From Chloroflexi bacterium HGW-Chloroflexi-2 (GTDB taxonomy: Bacteria; Chloroflexota; Anaerolineae; Anaerolineales; Anaerolineaceae), in NCBI GenBank assembly GCA_002840735.1, contig PHBY01000012.1, positions 1 to 64,000 on the forward strand: DNA of 64,000 bases, given 5' to 3'. The notes below the pieces were generated by a model that was given only the letters and a program-made list of their open reading frames with translations, had not been told where the DNA came from and made no database searches. Below are positions 43,859 to 51,734 of the stretch, in pieces. The first letter of the stretch is position 1, and every line of letters begins with the position of its first letter. A program made the position numbers and the translations under genes.

Positions 43859-45013
43859 CTAGTAAAGGTCGTAATTGACCCAGCGTTTTTGTAATCTGAA
43901 TTGAACCAGGGTAATGACCAGTATAATCACCAGAATCACCCACGAAATGGCTGACCCGTAACCAATCTCAAAATGGCTGAAGCTCTTTTGCCACAAGTAA
44001 TAGACCATGGAGATGGTGGATGAAACCAGTGGTTGATTGTCGCGGTAAAGGACGAAAATTGGTTCAAAAATCTGAAGTGAGTTGATCAACCCCACCACCA
44101 GATTATAAAAAACATACGGGGTTAATAAAGGAAACGAGATTTTCCAAAAACGCTGCCATTGGGAGGCCCCATCCACTTCTGCCGATTCGTGTAATTCTTT
44201 TGGCACGTTGTTTAAACCGGCCAGAAAGATCAACATCATTGCCCCACAACCCCAGATCATTAAAAGGATCACGGACATTTTCGACCAAAGCGGGCTTTGT
44301 ACCCACAACGGCACCCGGTTGGCTGCCGGAAAACCAGCTTCTATGACTTTATTGAGCAGGTTAAATTTGCCGGAACTTAACCCCAGAAAGAAAGCGGTAA
44401 TGATTTCCTGGATATAAATGATCCCGCGGTTTACATATCCCAATAAAGGAAAAGCATTGGTGATTGCGCGTATGATCTGATTGATGATCCCGGTGCCCGT
44501 ATTTAACATCAGTCGCCAACACAGTAAAACAGCCGTGTTGAAGCCCAAAATGACAGGCAAATAAAAACCCATTCTGAAGATGCGCTCACCACGGATTTTT
44601 CTATTGAGCAGGACTGCCAGAAAAAGAGCAACACCCATTTGTAGTGGAAGCCCGATAACGGTCAGGTAAAGCGTATTGATGATGGAAGCGCGAAAACCTT
44701 CGTCTTTGGTGAGCAGGGTGATGTAATTTTCAAGGCCGAGCCAATTGGCCGGATCTCGTGCGGTCACACGATAATCTGTGAAACTCCAGTAGAAAGAAAA
44801 TGTCAGGGGAATAATAATAAATATGATGAATCCAACAATCCAGGGTGCTGCAAAAAAGTAACCGGCAAATGCGCTTTCCTGATAAACCGGGGATCTACCG
44901 CGCTTCTTTGAAATCCATTTTGCCAACATCCCCAAACCAAAGCAGGCGGCAATGATAAAAATGACCGTTAATCCTGCTGTTAAAATCAGATCAAGATAGG
45001 GGTTCTTCAGCAA
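43859..45013 (-). CDS. Amino-sugar ABC importer permease (MalF type), TTG start
   Basis: A large permease (about 384 residues) with an extra N-terminal helix (LILTAGLTVIFIIAACFGLGML), the usual six helices, a periplasmic loop near 190-250, and EAA loop HESAEVDGASQWQRFWKISFPLLTPYVF near 285. Start choice: TTG at 45013, preceded by GAGGTGA with a five-base gap. A farther GTG at 45058 lies inside a hairpin and has no ribosome site. No in-frame ATG occurs before the first helix. Confidence 0.82.
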   Translation of the reverse strand: MLKNPYLDLILTAGLTVIFIIAACFGLGMLAKWISKKRGRSPVYQESAFAGYFFAAPWIVGFIIFIIIPLTFSFYWSFTDYRVTARDPANWLGLENYITLLTKDEGFRASIINTLYLTVIGLPLQMGVALFLAVLLNRKIRGERIFRMGFYLPVILGFNTAVLLCWRLMLNTGTGIINQIIRAITNAFPLLGYVNRGIIYIQEIITAFFLGLSSGKFNLLNKVIEAGFPAANRVPLWVQSPLWSKMSVILLMIWGCGAMMLIFLAGLNNVPKELHESAEVDGASQWQRFWKISFPLLTPYVFYNLVVGLINSLQIFEPIFVLYRDNQPLVSSTISMVYYLWQKSFSHFEIGYGSAISWVILVIILVITLVQFRLQKRWVNYDLY

Positions 45014-45036
45014 TAGCTTCACCTCATGAGAAATGG

Positions 45037-45063
45037 GTAGGGCGAGGAGAATCCTCACCCTAC
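45037..45063. repeat. Intercistronic hairpin GTAGGG/CCCTAC
   Basis: GTAGGGCGAGGA-GAA-TCCTCACCCTAC forms a 12-bp stem with one mismatch between the binding-protein and permease genes. Such a stem often protects the upstream binding-protein mRNA and keeps its level above that of the permeases. The end sequence is like that of the GTAGGGTG element. Confidence 0.65.
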
Positions 45064-45079
45064 TTTTATAGCATGTATT

Positions 45080-46483
45080 TTATTTCAGTGCTGTAATGTA
45101 TTCTGATTGAATTTTTTCAACCACATCCGCAGGTGTTAATTCATCAGTGATCAGTTTGCCAAGTGCATCCTGCATGATGGTGGACAGTTTGGCTGCTTCT
45201 TTGATGCCGGCGAATCCCACGCCATATTGAGCGGCTAGTTCAGCCTCGCGTTGCAGTTGAGGTGAATCGGTTACGTAGCCGAATTGTGCATCGTTTCTGG
45301 ACGGGATCAGACCCATGGTCTCATTCCATTTATGGTTGGCTTCTTTGCTGAAGGCTACCTTCAACCATTCGGCAGCCAGCTCTTTGTTTTTGCTATAATC
45401 TGCCACGGCGAGCCAATCATTGAAGGCCAACACGACCGGTTTGCTGTTGGGGAAATTGACCGGGTCACCGAAGAATGGATCAATACTGATATTCTCCCAG
45501 ATCGGTCGATCAAAAGCCGGAGCAGCCCAACCAGAGTGTGCCAGACAGACTGCGCCATTGTCTTTTCCGGAGGCATCATCTTTGTCGATCACGGAACCCT
45601 GACCGGTGGGCAAAGACCCAACGGCATTGACGGCAGGTCCATAAATCGCCTGACGCAGGTCATAAATGAATTCTGTGGTTGCCAGTGCTTCGGGTGAATC
45701 GAAATTGGGTGATCCATCAGCTTTGTACAATTCGCCGCCCAATGAATAGAAGACTAATAACCACCATTGCCAATCCGCCATAGAGCCTGCATCAACGGGG
45801 ACCAATGCCTGTTGGGTCAATGAGTTGGTGGCTTCATCAATGGTTGTTGCCTGAGTTGCGAATGTTTTCCACTCATCGAAGTTCTTTGGCGTTCCAGTTG
45901 ACCAACCGGAAGCTTCCATAAGGTCGGTACGGCAGAACACATAGCGGGGAGCTGTGAAGATAGGTAACCCGCGAATCTTGCCTTCGAATTTGGCATTTTC
46001 AAGCGCAGGTCCAAAATTCTTGATATCCGGCCAGGCGCTTTCACCCAGGTAGGCTTCCATGTCCGCCAGGCTTTCGCCGTAGAGTGTGTTCATCTCTGAG
46101 CCGAGATTAATGATATCGGGACCTTCACCAGCGGCAAAGAAACCACTGAAGGTGGTATCCCAACCAGACCATGAACCTTCGGTTATTTCAACTTTTACGC
46201 CTGGGTGAGCGGCTTCAAAAGCTGGATTAATTTCACTGTTTAACCAGGCAATGGTGTCAGGGGTATAGTCTAATAAATAAACCTTCAAAGTCACATCCTG
46301 GGCTGCAGCAGGAGCTTCACTGACGGGTTCGCTGGCAGGTTGCTCACTGGCTGGAGCTGCAGGGGCTTCTGGGGCTGACGGTGCATCTGAGGTGGTTGGG
46401 GCTGGTGGTGTGGATGTGCATGCTGACAGAATCACACCAAAGATGATTAATACAGACAAGATGATCGATAGTTTTTTTTGCAT
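45080..46483 (-). CDS. Sugar-binding lipoprotein of ABC importer 2
   Basis: A 467-residue solute-binding protein with lipobox LSAC near 19-22 and an Ala/Pro/Glu/Ser-rich linker to about residue 65. A family 1 bilobed domain follows (VTLKVYLLDYTPDTIAWLNSEINPAFEAAHPGVKVEITEG, GTPKNFDEWKTFATQA, ELAAEWLKVAFSKEANHKWNETMGLIPS). It is encoded between the deacetylase and the permeases, so it most likely binds GlcNAc-containing oligosaccharides. TCCTCTCC on the plus strand (GGAGAGGA) precedes the ATG. Confidence 0.9.
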   Translation of the reverse strand: MQKKLSIILSVLIIFGVILSACTSTPPAPTTSDAPSAPEAPAAPASEQPASEPVSEAPAAAQDVTLKVYLLDYTPDTIAWLNSEINPAFEAAHPGVKVEITEGSWSGWDTTFSGFFAAGEGPDIINLGSEMNTLYGESLADMEAYLGESAWPDIKNFGPALENAKFEGKIRGLPIFTAPRYVFCRTDLMEASGWSTGTPKNFDEWKTFATQATTIDEATNSLTQQALVPVDAGSMADWQWWLLVFYSLGGELYKADGSPNFDSPEALATTEFIYDLRQAIYGPAVNAVGSLPTGQGSVIDKDDASGKDNGAVCLAHSGWAAPAFDRPIWENISIDPFFGDPVNFPNSKPVVLAFNDWLAVADYSKNKELAAEWLKVAFSKEANHKWNETMGLIPSRNDAQFGYVTDSPQLQREAELAAQYGVGFAGIKEAAKLSTIMQDALGKLITDELTPADVVEKIQSEYITALK

Positions 46484-46587
46484 TTGTTCCTCTCCTTTAT
46501 TGATTGTTTTAATTGAAAATTCGGGTTGATAAAATTCGTGACTTTCTCTATCTTAAACTCCTTTCCATGGGATTGGGATAAAACGGG

Positions 46588-47436
46588 TTAACTCATCCTG
46601 AAAATTCGATTCATTACATCTCGTTCAAATCGATGGATAAACTCGTTTATGTAATGCGATGGATGAACGCTGGCATCGTTCATCAGAGGTGTGAGATCCA
46701 AGGCAAAAGATAATCCACTGGCAAAATCCACACCATGTGATTCAAAAAAGGTGGCATTGGCTTGCCTGCGGCTCATCGCTGCCAGATCATAGCGTTTACC
46801 ACCAGCAATTTGTGAATCAAAGACACCTAATAACGCGTTTTGTAAATTTGTGTGGTGAGAAACATTCAAGACCACTTTATCCGTGTCGTTCAACCAGTCC
46901 AATGAGCGCCACACTTCACAACCGTATACCTTCTCCGGTCGATCCTGGAGGTTCAAACTCCGCAATGCCTCAATGACCCGTAGCGCAACCGCTACATGGG
47001 TGTCATGTTTATCGGCAAGATTATGGGTGTAGACAAATTTGGGCTTTGTGAAATTGAAAATCTGTACAAGATCTTTCACACACACTGCTCTGGTTGCGTC
47101 TTTAATTTCCTTGCTGGGATAGTCCAGACAAACCAGGGCGGCATACTCACCGATGGTGGCTGCTTTTTTCTGTTCTTTGAGGCGGATTTCGCGCATTTCT
47201 TCATCCGTGGTGTGTTGATACATGCCTTCCCGTGGAGAACCGCGACCATCGGTCATTACCACACCGGTGAACCATTTTTGATCATGTTGAAAGCATTCAA
47301 GAATGGGTTGCGCAGCCATGATCTCGATGTCATCCTGATGAGCTGCAATACACAGGTGGGTAGTCCTGGCTAACGCTTCGGGTTGATTCTCGTCATCAGG
47401 GATAAAGATGAATGCATTTTCTTGCTTAAATCTCAT
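46588..47436 (-). CDS. PIG-L family deacetylase
   Basis: A 282-residue protein with the LmbE/PIG-L zinc motif AHQDDIEIMAAQPI near residue 33 (HxDD) and the third ligand in DKHDTHVAVALRVIEAL near 140. Family members remove acetyl from GlcNAc-bearing lipids, mycothiol precursors, bacillithiol precursors or chitobiose. Here, inside a GlcNAc-catabolic operon that lacks NagA, it is the best candidate for the deacetylation step. Confidence 0.88.
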   Translation of the reverse strand: MRFKQENAFIFIPDDENQPEALARTTHLCIAAHQDDIEIMAAQPILECFQHDQKWFTGVVMTDGRGSPREGMYQHTTDEEMREIRLKEQKKAATIGEYAALVCLDYPSKEIKDATRAVCVKDLVQIFNFTKPKFVYTHNLADKHDTHVAVALRVIEALRSLNLQDRPEKVYGCEVWRSLDWLNDTDKVVLNVSHHTNLQNALLGVFDSQIAGGKRYDLAAMSRRQANATFFESHGVDFASGLSFALDLTPLMNDASVHPSHYINEFIHRFERDVMNRIFRMS

Positions 47437-47449
47437 ATTGAATCCTTTT

Positions 47450-48835
47450 TCACTCCGGTAGATAAGGTAAACTGGCGGCTGCCACCGCTTGACCTACGCG
47501 ACGAATGGTTTCATCGGGCAAATGAAGCTGAATACTTTGCAATAATTCTGGAAATTCAGCCTGAAAAACACGTTCAACACCTTCCAGCAGCAAATTACCA
47601 CCTCGACCGGATGTACAGCGCCCCAGGATGAGAACATGTTTGATCTCGTAGAAGTCGGCGTAATGCGCAATACCATAACCCAGATACACGCCCATGCTTT
47701 TCCATATATTGACAGCGGCAGGATCGTCAGCTTCTAATTTTGATTGAACATATTTTAGTTTTTCGGCATCCTGTAAATCATCTGGAATTGAAATGCCCGC
47801 CACCTGAGCCAGCCTGAATACACTTTGCTGTGAAAAATATGAGACACCACAACCTCTATCACCGGACCACTCATCAATAGGAGCTGCCGGATTGTAATCC
47901 ACCGGGGCAAAGGCCAATTCGTTCAGCCACCCCATGATGTTCCCATCGGTATTCACATATCCAACCGCTTCACTTGAACCCAGGGCAATTCCTAAAACCC
48001 CATTTTCTCCAATCGCCATGGAGCCAGCCAACGCGGTTACATCCCCATCGTTAATCACCTCCAGTGGCACTTCCAGCTCTTCCCGGATTCGCAAAAAGAG
48101 ATTTTTTACCTGACCATAATCACATTCCGGTACACCACGGAACAAGGAAGCCACCATCGGCCGGTTGTCAATGATAATTCCAGCGGAACTCCCACCAATA
48201 GCATCAATTCGTTCAAGTTTGGAGCCAGCGGTTTTGATGGCATTCATGATCTCACGGTAGTGATATTCCGGGTCTGCATTTTTTCGTGGTTCCCAGATTG
48301 TTTCCTCGCTAAAAACAGGTTTGCCATTTACCACAGCACTCACTTTGCGGTCAGAAGCGCCCAGGTCAAATCCAATGCGGTATCCATTCAGGTGTCCACC
48401 CAATCGTTTTCCGGCTAATGTGGCAGGCGGGATATCTTTCTCCTCACAGATGATCAGCTGAAATGGTTTTTCATACACTTTATCCCCGAAAAATTGGTGG
48501 TCAAAAGCACGTTCTCCATCATGAGCGTAAATTTTTGATAGATAAACGGCAATTCTTTCGGGACCGGAAAAATAAATTGTGTGTCCACCATGTTGCCATA
48601 GCAGGAATTTCACAATCCTTTCAACATACTGGTAATTACGCTCAAATTGCGGATGATTTTCCGCAAAAAGCAGGATATCGATCCGTGAAATTTCATGCTC
48701 ATTGCGTTCCAGACCGATTACCGATCGCACACCACAGAATTGCATATCCTGCCGAAAAACACGGTTAAATAAAACCGCAGGAGCAAAATTCGGATCAAGA
48801 GGTGGAATCACCCGGGGAACGATCGTGGTAGACAT
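47450..48835 (-). CDS. ROK-like sugar kinase with N-terminal extension
   Basis: About 461 residues. Residues 1-150 are an extension with no recognised domain. The ASKHA kinase core follows: phosphate-1 motif YRIGFDLGASDRKVSAVV near 153, GGSSAGIII, catalytic VINDGDVTALAGSMAIG near 263 and the adenosine motif LGRCTSGRGG near 400. It presumably phosphorylates the imported amino sugar. ATG 48835 stands three bases after the stop of the repressor; GTG 48838 is a possible alternative. The extension is unusual for ROK kinases. Confidence 0.75.
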   Translation of the reverse strand: MSTTIVPRVIPPLDPNFAPAVLFNRVFRQDMQFCGVRSVIGLERNEHEISRIDILLFAENHPQFERNYQYVERIVKFLLWQHGGHTIYFSGPERIAVYLSKIYAHDGERAFDHQFFGDKVYEKPFQLIICEEKDIPPATLAGKRLGGHLNGYRIGFDLGASDRKVSAVVNGKPVFSEETIWEPRKNADPEYHYREIMNAIKTAGSKLERIDAIGGSSAGIIIDNRPMVASLFRGVPECDYGQVKNLFLRIREELEVPLEVINDGDVTALAGSMAIGENGVLGIALGSSEAVGYVNTDGNIMGWLNELAFAPVDYNPAAPIDEWSGDRGCGVSYFSQQSVFRLAQVAGISIPDDLQDAEKLKYVQSKLEADDPAAVNIWKSMGVYLGYGIAHYADFYEIKHVLILGRCTSGRGGNLLLEGVERVFQAEFPELLQSIQLHLPDETIRRVGQAVAAASLPYLPE

Positions 48836-48838
48836 CAC

Positions 48839-49987
48839 TCAGTAATCTTTCAAATATAAAAGGGAATAATCATCGAGCATTAAAAATGCAGCTGCCCCTA
48901 ACACACAGGCGTCATATCCAAGCTTGCCTAGTTCGAGGGTGGTGTTTTGTGACATTAACGTCAGAGCCGATTCTTCCATGGAGGATCGCACGCTGCTTAA
49001 CCATTCGGCACCAAAGCGTGCCACATCTCCGGTGAGGATGATCTTGTGGATATTCAACAAGCCAATCATATTGGCCAGTGAGATCCCCAGATAATGAGCT
49101 GCTTTCAGCACAACTTCTCGGGTTTTTGAATCCTGTTCAGCGAAGGCGCTCAGCGCTTCTTCAATAGATGTCTGGTCGATCTGCCTGAGGATGGCTTTCA
49201 TGCTGGCGATTGTCTCCAGGCATCCGCGTTTACCGCAGCGGCAGAGCTCTCCATTCTCGATGGCTACCACATGACCAATTTCACCGGCGCCACCGCCATC
49301 TCCCTGGAACAGGCTTCCATTGATCAAAATACCTGCACCAATTCCCTGGTTGATGTTCACGACGATATAATTTTCTTCCTGACCATGATTGCCCGAGTAC
49401 ACATATTCGCCGATGGCAGATGCCTGGCTATCGTTCAGGATGGAAACTGGAATTTTATACTTTTTTTCGAGAAGATTGCCCAATTTCAGGTTGTGCCAAT
49501 CCAGATTGACGGCATTGATCACCACACCTTCCCGCGAGTTGATCAAACCAGGCGCGCCTACACCAATACCCACAATCGGCGTATGATCCAGATTTATTAA
49601 GGTATCCAGGATCTGATACACCGAATCCAACGCTTTTTCGCCATTGTTATCATTGACATTTAATTCAATTTTTTCAATGATTTCGCCGCGCAAATTTACA
49701 ATCGCCCCAACAAATTTGTTTTGCGCCAGGTTCAACCCAATCAGATAACGCGAATTGGGTGCAATACTCAATAAGATCGGGTTTTTACCGCCTATCGATT
49801 CCCCTTTGCCCACTTCTTTAACCAGGTCTTCCTGCAGCAATCCGGTCACCATGTCGGAGACGGTTGTCCGGGTGAGATGGGTGACCCTGGCCACATCAGC
49901 TCTGCTGATGGAGTTGTTCGCAAAAATTGTTCGTAATACCAGGTCGCGATTATGAAGCTTGGTATGCAAAGACGTTGCTTTTTTCAT
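48839..49987 (-). CDS. ROK-family transcriptional repressor (NagC/XylR type)
   Basis: A 382-residue regulator: N-terminal MarR-like wHTH (ISRADVARVTHLTRTTVSDMVTGLLQEDLV), then a ROK domain with GIGVGAPGLIN, NDSQASAIGEYVYSG, GIGAGILINGSLFQG and the zinc motif CRCGKRGCLE. It senses a sugar or phosphosugar and controls the operon it heads. A palindrome at 50028-50064 lies 40 bases upstream of its start and is a good autoregulatory operator. Confidence 0.92.
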   Translation of the reverse strand: MKKATSLHTKLHNRDLVLRTIFANNSISRADVARVTHLTRTTVSDMVTGLLQEDLVKEVGKGESIGGKNPILLSIAPNSRYLIGLNLAQNKFVGAIVNLRGEIIEKIELNVNDNNGEKALDSVYQILDTLINLDHTPIVGIGVGAPGLINSREGVVINAVNLDWHNLKLGNLLEKKYKIPVSILNDSQASAIGEYVYSGNHGQEENYIVVNINQGIGAGILINGSLFQGDGGGAGEIGHVVAIENGELCRCGKRGCLETIASMKAILRQIDQTSIEEALSAFAEQDSKTREVVLKAAHYLGISLANMIGLLNIHKIILTGDVARFGAEWLSSVRSSMEESALTLMSQNTTLELGKLGYDACVLGAAAFLMLDDYSLLYLKDY

Positions 49988-50027
49988 ATGGGAATTACCT
50001 TTACGATTGAATGGGGGATAATGCAGA

Positions 50028-50064
50028 AATAACTTTGTAAATCCATTGGACTTACAAAGTTATT
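50028..50064 (-). promoter_or_regulatory. Inverted-repeat operator of amino-sugar operon
   Basis: AATAACTTTGTAA (50028-50040) and TTACAAAGTTATT (50052-50064) are perfect 13-bp arms with an 11-base centre that is itself partly symmetric (TCC/GGA). The position right before the ROK repressor gene fits NagC-type autocontrol. Confidence 0.75.
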
Positions 50065-50136
50065 ATACAAAGAATTTTAAAAAAATCAAGAGGTTTTTAG
50101 AAATTCGTTTACTTTTCTTAATTAGTCACCCAACAC

Positions 50137-50391
50137 TCACGAATTTTTTGTTTCACTACTCCTCTTCTTGCGTTGTCCTTTAACAATATAGGGCAGTAAA
50201 AACAAGTAAGCGCCTGTGAGCGCCATCACCAGCATTAATATGGAAGGAACTTTATCCAATCTCTCCCACGTGGCTACCAGTTCTTCGCTTCCTACCAGTT
50301 TGATGATGACTGCTGCTGGAATAGCCAGAGCGGTCGGCACAGCAATCCAGCGATGAATTTTTCGAAACCATTTTGAAAATACTTTTGTCAT
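50137..50391 (-). CDS. Small two-helix membrane protein
   Basis: An 84-residue protein with two hydrophobic segments (AVPTALAIPAAVIIKLVG and ILMLVMALTGAYLFLLPYIV) and a basic tail GQRKKRSS. The N-terminus FRKIHRWIAVPTALAIP resembles PepSY-associated membrane helices, which sit near haem or iron proteins. No function can be assigned. It is encoded in one direction with the BON and four-helix proteins. Confidence 0.6.
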   Translation of the reverse strand: MTKVFSKWFRKIHRWIAVPTALAIPAAVIIKLVGSEELVATWERLDKVPSILMLVMALTGAYLFLLPYIVKGQRKKRSSETKNS

Positions 50392-50409
50392 TTTTTTACC
50401 TCTTCAATT

Positions 50410-50685
50410 TTAATTTTTTTGATTTAAGTCCAGATTCACGGTTCTTGCCGGGCTGGGAGCTCCGGGGCATTCAATCCGGTTCACCACACCACGAATACCG
50501 GGTACATGCTGTGCGAGTGCTTCTGCCAGATCGCGTTTCGATAAATCGTCCACTTTCCCTGCCAGGTGCGCAATCGAGTTCAGCACGCCAACTCTCAGAT
50601 GGTCTGCAGCGATGCGATTGTCAGCGGCAAATGCAGCCAGAATTGCTTCACGCAGGGTCTCATCGGCGATAACAGAATCCGTCAT
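50410..50685 (-). CDS. BON-domain protein
   Basis: A 91-residue single BON domain (DETLREAILAAFAADNRIAADHLRVGVLNSIAHLAGKVDDLSKRDLAEALAQHVPGIRGVVNRI) without a signal peptide. BON domains bind phospholipid surfaces and are common in stress-response proteins. Its start is four bases after the stop of the four-helix membrane protein, so the two are co-translated. Confidence 0.85.
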   Translation of the reverse strand: MTDSVIADETLREAILAAFAADNRIAADHLRVGVLNSIAHLAGKVDDLSKRDLAEALAQHVPGIRGVVNRIECPGAPSPARTVNLDLNQKN

Positions 50686-50689
50686 CGGT

Positions 50690-51094
50690 TTAAGATTTTG
50701 CCACTGTGGTCAGACGCTGAGCCTTTTTATCCTTTTGAGATTGGGCGAACATCAAAACCAGAATAATCGCCCAGGCAATCATACGTATGGTCATGGCGCG
50801 GATGCTATCCACCGCGACAACATCTCTGTGCACAGTCTGCAGGAGGATCATCACCAGTGTGTGCAAACTGAACGTGGTGATGGCTGCAAACCAGGCGTGC
50901 TTACTTCCGCGCCAGATCAGGATGGCGGTAATAAAAACGGTTAGAATGCCTGCCGTGTAGTTATACACAGGAACCCAGTTGATAACATAATACCCCGGAT
51001 CGTTGCCCAACAACACTTGCGCACCAGCAAAAACTGCCATTGCGCCAATAATGAAGGCAAGAACTGCCGCGATTTTCGTCAGGATTGATTTCAT
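50690..51094 (-). CDS. Four-helix membrane protein, unknown
   Basis: A 134-residue protein with four membrane helices (IAAVLAFIIGAMAVFAGAQVLL, VYNYTAGILTVFITAILIW, AWFAAITTFSLHTLVMILL, IRMIAWAIILVLMFAQS). I do not recognise a family. The order suggests a three-gene unit with the BON protein and the small membrane protein downstream. Confidence 0.65.
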   Translation of the reverse strand: MKSILTKIAAVLAFIIGAMAVFAGAQVLLGNDPGYYVINWVPVYNYTAGILTVFITAILIWRGSKHAWFAAITTFSLHTLVMILLQTVHRDVVAVDSIRAMTIRMIAWAIILVLMFAQSQKDKKAQRLTTVAKS

Positions 51095-51352
51095 TGGAAT
51101 TCCTATTCTTTCAATTTGTTTACTGTATTGAACTGAGTATAGGTTCTTTTCACCGGTTCTGGAACGACTTAAGTCGTGTTTGCTGCAAGAGATGTTCGTC
51201 AGCGAACCGGAATGATCCTGTGAGTTGAAAGTGTGATCTCAAACCCGACAAAAGTCGTAGCGCAAATGGTTCCCGAAAGGTACGATCTATCTGAAATGGT
51301 TGGTCAATGATTGATAAGTGATATTCCACCAGGCATAAGAAGGAGAACGAGC

Positions 51353-51580
51353 ATGCAAATAACAAAAGAGACACGTATTTCAGATATTTTATTGAACTAT
51401 GGTGATATTGCCGAAGTAATGGAAGTTTTCGGGGTTCAACGTGTGGGATCATCCCTGCGCATGTTTCTTGCCAAAGCGCTCAATGTGGAATGGGCAGCCC
51501 GCATTCACAAAGTGCCACTGGATGAATTTCTTGAAATCCTGCACAAAGCAGTTGCAAAAAAGGAAAGCATACTCGAATGA
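51353..51580 (+). CDS. DUF1858-domain protein
   Basis: A 75-residue protein with the DUF1858 pattern ITKETRISDILLNYGDIAEVMEVFGVQ at the start, where many relatives have a Cys-Gly-x-Cys after the helix; here that site reads FGVQRVG, so the cysteines are missing. ATG 51353 follows AAGGAGAAC. Its stop overlaps the start of the next frame (ATGA). Related domains occur beside haemerythrin or NO-related regulators. Confidence 0.7.
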   Translation: MQITKETRISDILLNYGDIAEVMEVFGVQRVGSSLRMFLAKALNVEWAARIHKVPLDEFLEILHKAVAKKESILE

Positions 51581-51734
51581 ATAAACCCGCAGGTACACCA
51601 GCAAGGCTTAGAAAGAAAGTGATCAGCATCTTCTCACTCGCTTTGCTTATGCTGGTCGCTGTTGAAGTTGGGATCGTTTGGTTGTTGGGCTCATGGGGTA
51701 GTTTCGAATTCGGATGGTGGCACCAGGTTATCGG
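51577..51734 (+). pseudogene. Truncated gene, N-terminal membrane segment only
   Basis: It begins with ATG overlapping the DUF1858 stop, then MNKPAGTPARLRKKVISIFS and a helix LALLMLVAVEVGIVWLLGSW. The open frame continues to 51951, but from 51735 onward it lies antisense to the AI-2E gene end and reads as nonsense. The likely explanation is loss of the 3' part by a rearrangement that joined it to the AI-2E gene. A real 124-residue protein with antisense overlap is the alternative. Confidence 0.45.
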
